Positions 17,921 through 27,500 of a stretch of DNA of 64,000 nt are shown here, one piece after another. Positions within the stretch are counted from its first letter, which is position 1. Every line of letters begins with the position of its first letter. The notes beneath the pieces were generated by a model that was not told where the DNA came from, did not search any database, and saw nothing but the letters and a program-made list of their open reading frames with translations. Source of the stretch: Teichococcus coralli (GTDB lineage Bacteria; Pseudomonadota; Alphaproteobacteria; Acetobacterales; Acetobacteraceae); the NCBI RefSeq assembly GCF_009829925.1, contig NZ_SNVJ01000016.1, positions 40,671 through 104,670 of the forward strand, written 5' to 3'. The position numbers were made by a program, and so were the translations under genes.

Positions 17921-19128
17921 CCGGCGAGCAGCTGCTGGATTCCCGGACGGCCTGGGTGCGCCTTGCCGCCATTGTCGCGCTCACCACGCTGGGCGGCGCG
18001 GGGATGTGGTCCGTCGTCGTGGCGCTGCCCTCGGTGCAGGCGGAGTTCGGCGCGACGCGCGGCGCGGCCTCGCTGCCCTATACGCTCACCATGCTCGGCT
18101 TCGGCGCGGGCGGCATCCTGATGGGGCGGCTCGCCGACCGCTTCGGGGCGATGAAGCCGCTGCTCGGCGCGGCGGTGGTGCTGGCGGGCGGCTATGCGCT
18201 GGCCGGCCTGGCGCCAAGCCTGACCTTCTACACCCTGGCGCAAGGGGCGATGATCGGCGTCGGGGCCTCGGCCACCCTGGCGCCGCTGATGGCCGATGCC
18301 TCCCTCTGGTTCCGCCGGCGGCGCGGCATCGCGGTCGCGCTCGCGGCCTCCGGCAACTACCTGGCGGGCGTGGTCTGGCCACCACTGCTGACCTGGCTGA
18401 TCGGGGCCTATGGCTGGCGCGTGGCGCACCTGGCCGTCGGCGGCATCTGCCTGGTGGCGATGTCGCCGCTGGCGCTGATGCTGCGCGCGCGGGCGCCGGA
18501 ACTGAAGGGCGGCGGCCTCGCCGGCGAGCGGGGGCAGGCACGGCCGCTCGGCCTCTCGCGCAACGGGCTGACGGCGATGCTTTCCTGCGCCGGAGTGGCG
18601 TGCTGCGTCGCCATGGCGATGCCGCAGGTGCATATCGTCGCCTATTGCGGCGACCTCGGCTACGGCGTGGCGCGGGGCGCGGAGATGCTGTCCCTCATGC
18701 TTGCCTGCGGCATTGTCTCGCGGGTCGCCTCCGGCTTCATCGCCGACCGGATCGGCGGGCTCCGCACGCTGATGCTGGGCTCGGTGCTGCAGGGCGTGGC
18801 GCTGTCGCTGTTCCTGTTCTTCGACGGCCTCGGCTCGCTTTTCACCCTTTCGGCCCTGTTCGGCCTGTTCCAGGGCGGCATCGTTCCCTCCTATGCGGTG
18901 ATCGTGCGGGAAAGCTTTCCGGCCTCCGAGGTGGGCACGCGGGTGGGCATCGTGCTGATGGCGACGCTGGTCGGCATGGCGCTGGGGGGATGGCTTTCCG
19001 GCGTCATCTTCGACGCCACAGGCAGCTACGCCGCCGCCTTCCTGAACGGCGTCGCCTGGAACGCCGCGAACCTGCTGATCGTGGCGACGCTGCTGCTGAG
19101 GAGCCGCGCGAAACTGGCCGCCGCCTGA
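17917..19128 (+). CDS. Major facilitator superfamily transporter (oxalate/monocarboxylate-like, 12 TM)
   Basis: This is an inner-membrane carrier of 403 residues with 12 hydrophobic segments. The loop between segments 2 and 3 reads GRLADRFGAMKPLL and the one between 8 and 9 reads SGFIADRIGGLRTLM, both matching the MFS G-x-x-x-D-R-x-G-x-R/K motif. The N-terminal domain (TTLGGAGMWSVVVALPSVQAEFG) resembles the oxalate/formate and monocarboxylate branch. The start overlaps the nitroreductase stop by four bases, so the pair are one operon. A substrate that the nitroreductase acts on is a reasonable guess only. The stop codon lies inside a 16-base hairpin that separates the gene from the convergent Bug gene. 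Confidence 0.88.
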   Translation: MTGEQLLDSRTAWVRLAAIVALTTLGGAGMWSVVVALPSVQAEFGATRGAASLPYTLTMLGFGAGGILMGRLADRFGAMKPLLGAAVVLAGGYALAGLAPSLTFYTLAQGAMIGVGASATLAPLMADASLWFRRRRGIAVALAASGNYLAGVVWPPLLTWLIGAYGWRVAHLAVGGICLVAMSPLALMLRARAPELKGGGLAGERGQARPLGLSRNGLTAMLSCAGVACCVAMAMPQVHIVAYCGDLGYGVARGAEMLSLMLACGIVSRVASGFIADRIGGLRTLMLGSVLQGVALSLFLFFDGLGSLFTLSALFGLFQGGIVPSYAVIVRESFPASEVGTRVGIVLMATLVGMALGGWLSGVIFDATGSYAAAFLNGVAWNAANLLIVATLLLRSRAKLAAA

Positions 19129-19159
19129 GGGTGAGGGGGCTCCGCCCCCTCACCCTCAG
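19125..19159. terminator. Long perfect hairpin between convergent genes
   Basis: CTGAGGGTGAGGGGGC and GCCCCCTCACCCTCAG pair as a perfect 16-base stem around a TCC loop. The stem includes the MFS stop codon (19126-19128). It sits between the convergent MFS and Bug genes and would act on both strands. There is no T tract. Confidence 0.75.
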
Positions 19160-19193
19160 GCAGGGGACACGCTCCCCTGCACCCGCGACGCCT

Positions 19194-20174
19194 CTATTCC
19201 GGCTGCACGCCCGCCGCGCGCATCACCGAGCCGTAGCGCTCGACGCCGTCGCGCACCAGGGCCATCACCTCGTCGGAGGTCTCGAAGCCCGGCCGCGGCG
19301 CGACCCCGGCCAGTTCGATGAGCTTCGGCGCGCTTTGCTGGATCGCGGCCCGGAAGCCGGTGCCCAGCGCGGCCAGCACGGGCGCTGGCGTGCGGGCCGG
19401 GGCGAGGATGGGGAAGAACTCCTCATGGATCAGGTTGGGCAGGCCCGCCTCCGGCGCGCTCGGCACGTCCGGCAGCGCCGGGCTGCGCTGCTCCGCGAGC
19501 ACCGCCAGGGCGCGCAGCCCGCCGCCACGCACCTGGCCGAGCGAGGAGGCCATGGTCGGCGTGCCCAGCTGCGCCTCGCCCTGCGCCAGGGCGGCAACGC
19601 TTGGGCCGCCACCGCGGTAGTGCACCACCTCGACCTGCGCCTGGGTGCCGGTGCGGAACAGCTCGCCGCCGAGATGCACGCTGCTGCCGATGCCGGCCGT
19701 GGCCAGGTTGTACCGGCCCGGATTGGCCTTCAGCAGCGCCACCAGCTCCGCCACGCTCTTCGCCGGCACCTGCGGGTTGACGACCAGCACATGCGGCGAG
19801 AAACCGGCCACCGCGACGCCCACGAAGTCCTTGACCGTGTCGTAGGGCATGCGCGCAACAATCGCCGGCACCGCCGAATGAGAGCTGTTGATCAGCAGCG
19901 TGTAGCCGTCCGGGGCGGCGCGCGCGACCGCCTCGGCGCCGATCATGCTGCCGGCCCCGGCGCGGTTCTCGACGACGATCGGCTGCCCGAATTTCTGGCT
20001 CGCCGCGTCCGCGATGATCCGCCCGACGATGTCGTTCGATCCGCCGGGAGCAAAGGGGACGATCAGCCGGATGGGCCGGTCGGGCCGCCAGGCCGGCGCG
20101 GCCTGCGCGCGCGCGGCCGCAGGCACGAGGCCGGCGGCGAAAGGAAGGGCAAGGGCCTGTCGGCGGGTGGGCAT
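19194..20174 (-). CDS. Bug/TctC-type periplasmic solute-binding protein
   Basis: The 326-residue protein begins with PTRRQALALPFAAGLVPAAA, a twin-arginine-like export signal, then AQAAPAWRPDRPIRLIVPFA and PGGSNDIVGRIIADAA, the Bug ligand-binding motif. VENRAGAGSMIGAEAVARAA is the conserved second motif. It is an orphan: no permease lies nearby. The start at 20174 is chosen because the signal peptide begins there; the frame extends to 20246. It probably captures an organic acid with carboxylates, but the ligand is unknown. The next gene upstream is a divergently transcribed family 5 binding protein that also lacks partners. Confidence 0.88.
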   Translation of the reverse strand: MPTRRQALALPFAAGLVPAAARAQAAPAWRPDRPIRLIVPFAPGGSNDIVGRIIADAASQKFGQPIVVENRAGAGSMIGAEAVARAAPDGYTLLINSSHSAVPAIVARMPYDTVKDFVGVAVAGFSPHVLVVNPQVPAKSVAELVALLKANPGRYNLATAGIGSSVHLGGELFRTGTQAQVEVVHYRGGGPSVAALAQGEAQLGTPTMASSLGQVRGGGLRALAVLAEQRSPALPDVPSAPEAGLPNLIHEEFFPILAPARTPAPVLAALGTGFRAAIQQSAPKLIELAGVAPRPGFETSDEVMALVRDGVERYGSVMRAAGVQPE

Positions 20175-20567
20175 CGAGAACGTCTCCCTGGTTCGGCTTC
20201 GCGGCGCCCTGGCAAGGCGCGCGGGTCGTGCTTTTGGCCTGACCATACCGCGGCCAGGTGCGTCTGCGAGGCGCAGCGTGACCGATCGGCCTGGGTTACG
20301 CTACCGAATCTTCCCGTGCGGCCGGATGCCGGGATGGTGGCCTCCGCGACGGGGCCGCTCCAGAGGTTGAGCTCCCTTGCATCGGGCCGCGTTGCACGCC
20401 TGACTCCGGCGAGGCTGCGCGGCACGAGCGCCTCGCGACTCGCATTCGCCGACCCCGGATGAAGCGGGGCCTTGGCCAGCCCTGGCGGCGGATCTCGCGG
20501 CGGCCGGGCTGCGCTGGCACGCTTCATGCCAGGACCGAAGGCGCTCTTTTCCTGACCGGAGGCTGCC

Positions 20568-22145
20568 ATGCCGTCACGCCGAGGATTGATCGGAACCGCC
20601 TTCGCCACGGGCCTCGGCCTGCCGTCGCTCGGGCGGGCTCAGGGCGGCGCGAGCCGTCTGCGTTTCGTCCCGATGGCCGCCTATTCCTCGCCCGACCCGA
20701 TCTGGACCACCGCCATCGTCGTCCAGACCCACGCGTTGATGGTGTGGGACACGCTCTACGGCGTGGATATCGGCCTTGCCCCGCATCCGCAGATGTGCGC
20801 CGGCCACGAGCTCTCCGCCGACAAGCTGACCTGGACCTTCACCCTGCGCGACGGCCTGCTCTTCCACGACGGCGAGAAGGTGCGCGCGGCCGACGCCGTC
20901 GCCTCCATCGCGCGCTGGGCGCAGCGCAACAGCTTCGGCCAGCTCCTCACCGCGGCGACGGAGGAGATGAAGGCCCTGGACGACCGCCGCTTCGCGATCC
21001 GGCTCAAGTCGCCTTTCCCGCGGATGCTCTACGCCCTCGGCTCGCAGGGCTGCTACATCATGCCGGAGCGCATGGCCCGCGTGCCCTCCAGCGAAGCCAT
21101 CAAGGAGTTCGTCGGCAGCGGCCCCTTCCGCTTCCGCCAGGACGAATGGGTCTCCGGCGTGCGCTCGCTCTACGAGCGCTTCGACCGTTATGTCCCGCGC
21201 GACGAGCCGCCGGACTACCTGGCCGGCGGCAAGGTCGTGCATTTCGACCAGGTGGAGTGGTCGATCCAGCCCGACCCCGGCACCGCCGCCTCGGCCCTGC
21301 AATCGGGCGAGGTGGACTGGGTGGACCAGCCGCTCTTCGACCTGGTCCCCGCGCTGAAGCGCAGCCGCGGCGTCACTGTGCAGCAGCTCGATCCGTTCGG
21401 GTTGATCGGCATCATCGCCCTCAACCACCTCCTGCCCCCCTTCGACAACCCGAAGCTGCGGCGTGCCTTGCTGCCGGCCATCGACCAGCGGGATTACGTG
21501 GCGGCCGTGCTGGGCGAGCAGGTGGACTACGCCTCCATCCCCGTCGGCTACTTCACCGCCGGCTCCCCCATGGCGAGCGACGCGGGCATGGACACGCTCA
21601 CCGGCCCGCGCGACCTGGAGCTGGCGCGCCGCCTGGTGCGGGAGAGCGGCTATGGCGGCGAGACCATCCTCATCTTGGACCCGGGCGACCAGCCGCAGAT
21701 GCACGCCATGGCCGAGGTGACCTCCTCCACCTTCCGGAAGATCGGGCTGAAGACCGAGCTGGTGGCCATGGACTGGGGCTCGGTGCTGACCCGGCGCGCG
21801 GTGAAGAAGCCGGTCGCCGAAGGGGGATGGAACGTCTTCAACACCCGCCAGGCCGGGCTGGGCGCCGCGGACCCCGCCAGCGTCCAGCTCAAGGGCAATG
21901 GCGACCGTGCCTGGTTCGGCTGGCCCACGGCCCCGAGGCTGGATAGCCTGCGGGAAGCCTGGTTCAGGGCCGACGACCTCGCGACGCAGAGGCGCATCGC
22001 GGCCGAGATGCAGGCCGTGGCCTTCGAGGACGTGCCATACATCCCCCTCGGCCAATGGTCCCAGCCGACGGCCTTCCGCTCCGATCTCACCGGCTTCCTC
22101 CGAAGCGCCAACCCGCTGTTCTGGAACCTCCGGCGCAGCGCCTGA
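20568..22145 (+). CDS. ABC transporter substrate-binding protein, family 5 (peptide/nickel type), orphan
   Basis: The 525-residue protein has a Tat-like signal (SRRGLIGTAFATGLGLPSLG then RAQG) and the SBP_bac_5 fold. Signature stretches are LTWTFTLRDGLLFHDGEKVR, which surrounds the family hallmark, and NHLLPPFDNPKLRRALLPAI, with WNVFNTRQAGLG near the hinge. Family 5 proteins bind di- and oligopeptides, nickel chelates, opines or similar. No permease or ATPase genes are adjacent, so it must share a transporter or work as a scavenging protein. ACCGGAGG precedes the ATG. It lies between the divergent Bug gene and tRNA-Thr. The exact ligand cannot be read from sequence. Confidence 0.88.
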   Translation: MPSRRGLIGTAFATGLGLPSLGRAQGGASRLRFVPMAAYSSPDPIWTTAIVVQTHALMVWDTLYGVDIGLAPHPQMCAGHELSADKLTWTFTLRDGLLFHDGEKVRAADAVASIARWAQRNSFGQLLTAATEEMKALDDRRFAIRLKSPFPRMLYALGSQGCYIMPERMARVPSSEAIKEFVGSGPFRFRQDEWVSGVRSLYERFDRYVPRDEPPDYLAGGKVVHFDQVEWSIQPDPGTAASALQSGEVDWVDQPLFDLVPALKRSRGVTVQQLDPFGLIGIIALNHLLPPFDNPKLRRALLPAIDQRDYVAAVLGEQVDYASIPVGYFTAGSPMASDAGMDTLTGPRDLELARRLVRESGYGGETILILDPGDQPQMHAMAEVTSSTFRKIGLKTELVAMDWGSVLTRRAVKKPVAEGGWNVFNTRQAGLGAADPASVQLKGNGDRAWFGWPTAPRLDSLREAWFRADDLATQRRIAAEMQAVAFEDVPYIPLGQWSQPTAFRSDLTGFLRSANPLFWNLRRSA

Positions 22146-22344
22146 GGGCGTGGCGGAACCCTGCCCCGCCTGTGTCCCTCCGCCCGGGCGGGCATGCGGC
22201 CGCCGCTCACGCACCGCTTGAAATCCGGTCTCAAACCGTGGAGAAGGGGGAACGCCATGGCCGGGGCCGGTCGGACGGCTGCCGCGGGCATGGCGCCTTC
22301 CCGGATGGCTCGGCGCAGGCGAAGCCTCGGCCTTCCAGGCACTT

Positions 22345-22419
<75 letters not shown>

Positions 22420-22602
22420 CCAGGTGGCACCGCGCCCCCGGCAGGCGGCGCCTTCGAGGCGTCCATCCCGCACCGGCACCGCCGGAGCTGCCGGGCGACG
22501 CGCATGGTCCGCGCCGGACAAGCCAATTGACGCCATCGCGCACCCCCGGCATCGAGAAGGCACCGGTGACATCCGGCTCCGCCCAGGCCAGAAGGTTCTG
22601 CA

Positions 22603-24441
22603 ATGTCCGACCGTGACCAGACCGGAGCCGCCTGGCGGCTCTCTCCCGCTGCCTATGCCGAGGCGCGCGCGGTTCCCTTCAGCCTGCCCGAGGCGCCCGT
22701 ATCGCGCTATCTCACGATGCGCGACGGCTGCCGCATCGCCATCGATGTCTGGCGGCCCGAAGGCGCGACGGAGCCGTTGCCGGCCATTCTGATCCTGACG
22801 CCCTACTACCGCCGCTTCCGCCTGCGCGAGGGCGGCAGCGGCGATGCCATCCCGAATGCCGGCAAGTTCGTCCGCACCCTCGTGCCGCGCGGCTATGCGG
22901 TGGTGGTGGCGGATGTGCGCGGCACCGGCGCCAGCTTCGGCACGCGCGACAGCTTCCGCTCGCCGCGGGAGCGCGAGGACAGCCGCGAGATCGCCGACTG
23001 GGTGGTTGCGCAACCGTGGTCCGACGGGCAGCTCGGCGCCACCGGCATCTCCTATCCCGGCGCCGCCTCGGATTTCCTGGCCAGCACCGGGCATCCGGCG
23101 GTGAAGGCCATCGCGCCGCTCTTCGCCGTCTGGGACACCTATGCCGACAACTATTATCCTGGCGGCATCCTGCTGAAGCAGCTCGCGGCGAGCTACGACG
23201 CGCTGATGGTCGCCATGGACCACGACCGGCGCGACCTGCTGCGCAACTACGTCTATTACGCCAACCCGGACCTCGCCGGCCCGCACCCGGTGGACGAGGA
23301 CCCGGACGGCACCCTGCTGGCCGCGGCGTTGCGCGAGCATCTCGGCAACTTCCGCCAGCCGGACTTCATGGGCGAGTTCCGCTTCCGCGAGGAGCCGCTG
23401 CCCTACGACCCGTCCTTCAGCTCCGCCTCCTTCAGCCCCTATTCCGTGCGCGGGGGCATTCGCCCGGATGTGGCGGTGCTGGCCGTCTCCGGCTGGATGG
23501 ACGGCGCGGGCTACGCCAACGGCGCCATCAGCCGCTTCCTGACGCTGCGCGACAACCCCGTGCACCTGATCCTTGGCCCCTGGGACCATGGGGCGCGCTG
23601 CAACGTCTCGCCCTGGCGGGAGTCACGGGACCCGCAGTTCGCCCTGCCGGGCGCGCTGCTGCGCTTCTTCGACCACTACCTGATGCGCCGGCCGACCGGG
23701 CTGGAGGCCGAGGCGCCCGTGCACTACTTCAGCCTGCACGCCGAGGAATGGCGCGCCGCCCCCTCGTGGCCGCCGATCGAAACGGTGCAGCGCCTGCACC
23801 TCGCGGCGGAAGGCGCGCTGTGCTCCGAGGCGGGCGCCGCCGGCGAGGACAGCACCCAGGCGGACTTCGCCTGGGGCAGCGGAGAGGGAACGCGCTACGA
23901 GCGCATCGCCGGCATCAACAGCACCACCTACTACGCCGACTGGGCGGAGCGGGAGGCGAAGCTCGCCGGCTGGACCAGCGCGCCGCTCGATCGGGACATG
24001 GAAATGACCGGCCACGGCCTGGCCGACCTCTGGCTCGCCGCCAGCGAGCCGGATGCCGCGCTCCTCGTCTATCTCTCCGAGGTGGAGGCGGACGGCACGG
24101 TGCGCTACGTCACGGAAGGGCTGCTGCGCGCCTTGCACCGCAGGGAGAGCCCGGCCCCCGAGGCCTATCGCACCACCTGGCCCTTTCGCAGCTTCCGGCG
24201 CGAGGACGCGGCGCCGCTGGTTCCGGGAAAGGCGGAGCGCATCCGTATCCCGCTGCTGCCGACCTCCTGGGTGTTCCGCAAGGGCAGCCGCATCCGTCTT
24301 TCCCTCGCCGGCGGGGACAGCGACCATGCGGTGCAGGTTCCGCATGGCCGCCCGCCACGCCTGACCGTGCTGCGCGGTGGCGAAAGCGCCTCGGCGCTGG
24401 AACTGCCGCTTCGCCCAGTAGAAGTTCCGCCCATCCCATAG
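22603..24441 (+). CDS. CocE/NonD-family alpha/beta hydrolase
   Basis: A 612-residue hydrolase with an N-terminal alpha/beta fold and a C-terminal beta-sandwich, as in cocaine esterase and X-Pro dipeptidyl peptidase. LTMRDGCRIAIDVWRPEG opens the domain. GYAVVVADVRGTGASFG leads to ATGISYPGAASDF, where the nucleophile is Ser150 in G-I-S-Y-P-G. GPWDHGARC near residue 330 provides the His. The C-terminal half includes GHGLADLWLAASEPDAALLV and a late FRKGSRIRLSLAGGDSDHAV. It may cleave an ester or amide of a small molecule; no signal peptide is evident and the substrate is not deducible. A 12-base repeat array lies just past its stop. Confidence 0.88.
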   Translation: MSDRDQTGAAWRLSPAAYAEARAVPFSLPEAPVSRYLTMRDGCRIAIDVWRPEGATEPLPAILILTPYYRRFRLREGGSGDAIPNAGKFVRTLVPRGYAVVVADVRGTGASFGTRDSFRSPREREDSREIADWVVAQPWSDGQLGATGISYPGAASDFLASTGHPAVKAIAPLFAVWDTYADNYYPGGILLKQLAASYDALMVAMDHDRRDLLRNYVYYANPDLAGPHPVDEDPDGTLLAAALREHLGNFRQPDFMGEFRFREEPLPYDPSFSSASFSPYSVRGGIRPDVAVLAVSGWMDGAGYANGAISRFLTLRDNPVHLILGPWDHGARCNVSPWRESRDPQFALPGALLRFFDHYLMRRPTGLEAEAPVHYFSLHAEEWRAAPSWPPIETVQRLHLAAEGALCSEAGAAGEDSTQADFAWGSGEGTRYERIAGINSTTYYADWAEREAKLAGWTSAPLDRDMEMTGHGLADLWLAASEPDAALLVYLSEVEADGTVRYVTEGLLRALHRRESPAPEAYRTTWPFRSFRREDAAPLVPGKAERIRIPLLPTSWVFRKGSRIRLSLAGGDSDHAVQVPHGRPPRLTVLRGGESASALELPLRPVEVPPIP

Positions 24442-24443
24442 CC

Positions 24444-24515
24444 ACCGCGCTCCCCACCGCGCTCCCCACCGCGCTCCCCACCGCGCTCCCCACCGCGCTC
24501 CCCACCGCGCTCCCT
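24444..24515. repeat. Six-copy 12-base tandem repeat
   Basis: Six head-to-tail copies of ACCGCGCTCCCC lie between the CocE hydrolase stop and putA (the last copy ends in T). There are no spacers, so it is a simple minisatellite. The following GC-rich dyad at 24536-24550 (AGGGGC/GCCCCT) may act as a weak terminator between these convergent genes. Confidence 0.9.
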
Positions 24516-24558
24516 CCGGGCGCGGCTCCAGGGGGAGGGGCGGCGCCCCTGGCTTTCC

Positions 24559-27500
24559 TCAGCCGATCATCATCAGGTTGGCGTTGCCGCCTGCCGCGGC
24601 GGTGTTGATGCTGGTGGCGCGCTCCTGCACGAGCATGTCGAGCGGGAAGCCGCCCTCCGGGCGCGGGGCGTGCAGCGCCACGATCGGCCCTTCCGCCGCG
24701 GCGAGGCGCCGGGCCTGGGCCAGCAGCATCTCCCGCCCGTCCGCGCACAGCACCGCCTGCACCCCGGCCTCGGCGCCTTCGCGCAGCCACGGCCGCAGGT
24801 CCGCCGGAAGCGCCGCGAGATCGCCGAGGCAGCCCGCCGCGACCACCGCACGGTTGCCGGTGACGAGCGCGGCACCGACGCCACGCAGCACCTCCTGCCG
24901 CGTGGCGCCCAGGCAGAGCACGGCGCCACGCGCCTCGGTGGCGTAGAGGTTGCGCTCGCCCACCGGGCCGGCCAGCTCGATCGCCACGCCGAAGGGCGTC
25001 ACGCCGAGCAGGCTGCGCGCCTCCGCGGCCAGGGTGGCCTCGCCCTGCGCCTCAAGCCAGGCCGCCCAGGCGCGCGCGGGCTGCGGCGCCCGCCCCGGCA
25101 GGCCGCTCGCCGGCGGATGGGCGGCCAGCAGCCGCCGCAGGTAGAGCGGCCCGCCCGCCTTTGGCCCCGTGCCGGAAAGGCCGTGCCCGCCGAAGGGCTG
25201 CACGCCCACCACCGCGCCAACCAAGTTGCGGTTCACATACACGTTTCCGGCCTGCACCCGCGCGGTCATCTGCGCGATCCGCTCGTCGATGCGCGAGTGC
25301 ACGCCGAAGGTGAGGCCGTAGCCGGTGGCGTTCACCGCATCCACCAGCGCGTCCAGCCCTTCGCGCCGGAAGCGCAGCACATGCAGCACGGGGCCGAAGA
25401 CTTCGCGCTTCAGTTCGACGATGCTCTCGATCTCGATCACCGTCGGCGGCACGAAGCTGCCATGGCGGCATTCCTCCGCCAGTGGTGCCTGATGGACGCG
25501 TCGCCCGGCGCGCCGCATGGCCTCGACATGCGCCAGGATGCCGTCCCGCGCCTCCTCCGTGATGACGGGGCCGACATCGGTGGCCAGCCGGTCCGGGTTG
25601 CCCACCGAAAGCTCGGCCATCGCCGCCAGCAGCATGGCGAGCGTGCGGTCCGCCACGTCGTCCTGCACGCAGAGCAGGCGCAGCGCCGAGCAGCGCTGCC
25701 CGGCGCTGTCGAAGGCCGAGAGCAGCGCATCGCCCACCACCTGCTCGGCGAGCGCCGAGGAGTCCACCACCAGCGCGTTCTGCCCGCCGGTCTCGGCAAC
25801 CAGCGGCACTGGCGTGCCGTCCGGGTTGAGGCGCTTCGCCAGCTCGGCCTGGATCAGCCGCGCCACCGCGGTGGAGCCGGTGAACATGACGCCGCGCACC
25901 CGCGCATCCGCCACCAGCAGGGCGCCGACCCTGCCGTCGCCGGGCAGGAACTGCAGCGCATCGCGCGGCACACCGGCCTCGTGCAGGATGGCCACGGCCT
26001 GCGCGGCGATCAGCGGCGTTTCCTCCGCCGGCTTGGCCAGCACCGGATTGCCCGCCGCCAGCGCCGCCGCCACCTGCCCGGTGAAGATCGCCAGCGGAAA
26101 GTTCCAGGGGCTGATGCAGAGCACCGGGCCGAGCGGACGATGCGTCGCGTTGGCGAAGCCGTCCCGCACCTGCGCGCCGTAGTAGCGCAGGAAGTCCACC
26201 GCCTCCCGCACCTCCGAGACCGCATTGGCCAGCGACTTGCCGGCCTCCCGCACCACCAGCCCGAGCAGCGCCGGCATCCGCCCTTCCAGCAGGTCGGCGG
26301 CGCGCAGCAGGCAGGCGGCCCGCTCGGCCGGCGGCGTGTCGCGCCAGCGCGGCGTGGCGGCCTCGGCGGCGGCGAGGCCGCGTTCCACCTCCGCCCCGCC
26401 CGCCTCCACCACATGGCCGACGAGGTCGCGCCGCTCGGCGGGATTGCGCACCGCCCGCGCCTCGCCCGTCCCTTCGGTGCCGCCCACCAGCGGTATCGCC
26501 TTCCAGGGCTGCGCCGCGCTCGCCCGCAGGGCGGCGTCCAGCGGTGCCAGCACCGCCTCGCTGCTGAGGTCCAGGCCCGCCGAATTGGCGCGCACCGGCC
26601 CGTAAAGGTCGCGGGGCAAGGCGATGCGCGGATGCGGCGCGCCGAGCTTTTCCCCCGCCGGCGCCATGGCCGCCACCTGCGCCGCCGGGTCGGCCACCAG
26701 CGCATCGACCGGCACCGCCGGGTCCTGGATGCGGTTCACGAAGGAGGAGTTGGCGCCGTTCTCCAGCAGCCGCCGCACGAGATAGGCGAGCAGCGTCTCA
26801 TGCGTGCCGACGGGCGCGTAGATGCGGCAGGGGCGGTTCAGCCGGTCCGGGCCGACCACCTCCTCGTAGAGCGGCTCGCCCATGCCGTGCAGGCACTGGA
26901 ACTCGTAGTCCCCGGGCGTGAAGTCCGGCCCGGCCATGGCATGCACGGCGGCCAGCGTCTGCGCGTTGTGCGTGGCGAATTGCGGGAACACGGCCTCCCG
27001 CACGTCGAGCAGCTTGCGGGCGCAGGCCAGGTAGGAGACGTCGGTGTGCGGCTTGCGGGTGAAGACCGGATAGTCCGGCAATCCGTCGATCTGCGCGCGC
27101 TTGATCTCGCTGTCCCAGTAGGCGCCCTTGACCAGCCGCACCATCAGCCGGTGGCCGCTGCGCCGCGCGAGATCGATGACGAAGTCCAGCACGAAGGGTG
27201 CGCGCTTCTGGTAGGCCTGCACCACGAAGCCCAGCCCGTTCCAGCCGGCGAGCGCCGGGTCGGCGCAGAGCGCCTCCAGCAGGTCGAGCGAGAACTCCAG
27301 GCGGTCGGCCTCCTCGGCATCGACGTTCAGGCCGATGTTGTAGCGTTTGGCCAGCGCGGCGAGGCCGGCGAGGCGCGGCAGCAGCTCCGCCATGACCCGC
27401 TCCTGCTGCGCGCGCGCATAGCGTGGGTGCAGGGCGGAGAGCTTGATCGAGATGCCCGGCCCGGCATGGATGCCGCGCCCCGCCGCGGCGGCGCCGATGG

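Noticed and set aside
20568..22145. The orphan family 5 binding protein as part of the operon at 59853-64000
   Set aside because: It is about 38 kb away and on the other strand; any functional link is untestable here.
24444..24515. A CRISPR-like repeat
   Set aside because: Units are 12 bases, contiguous, and lack spacers; no cas genes are present.
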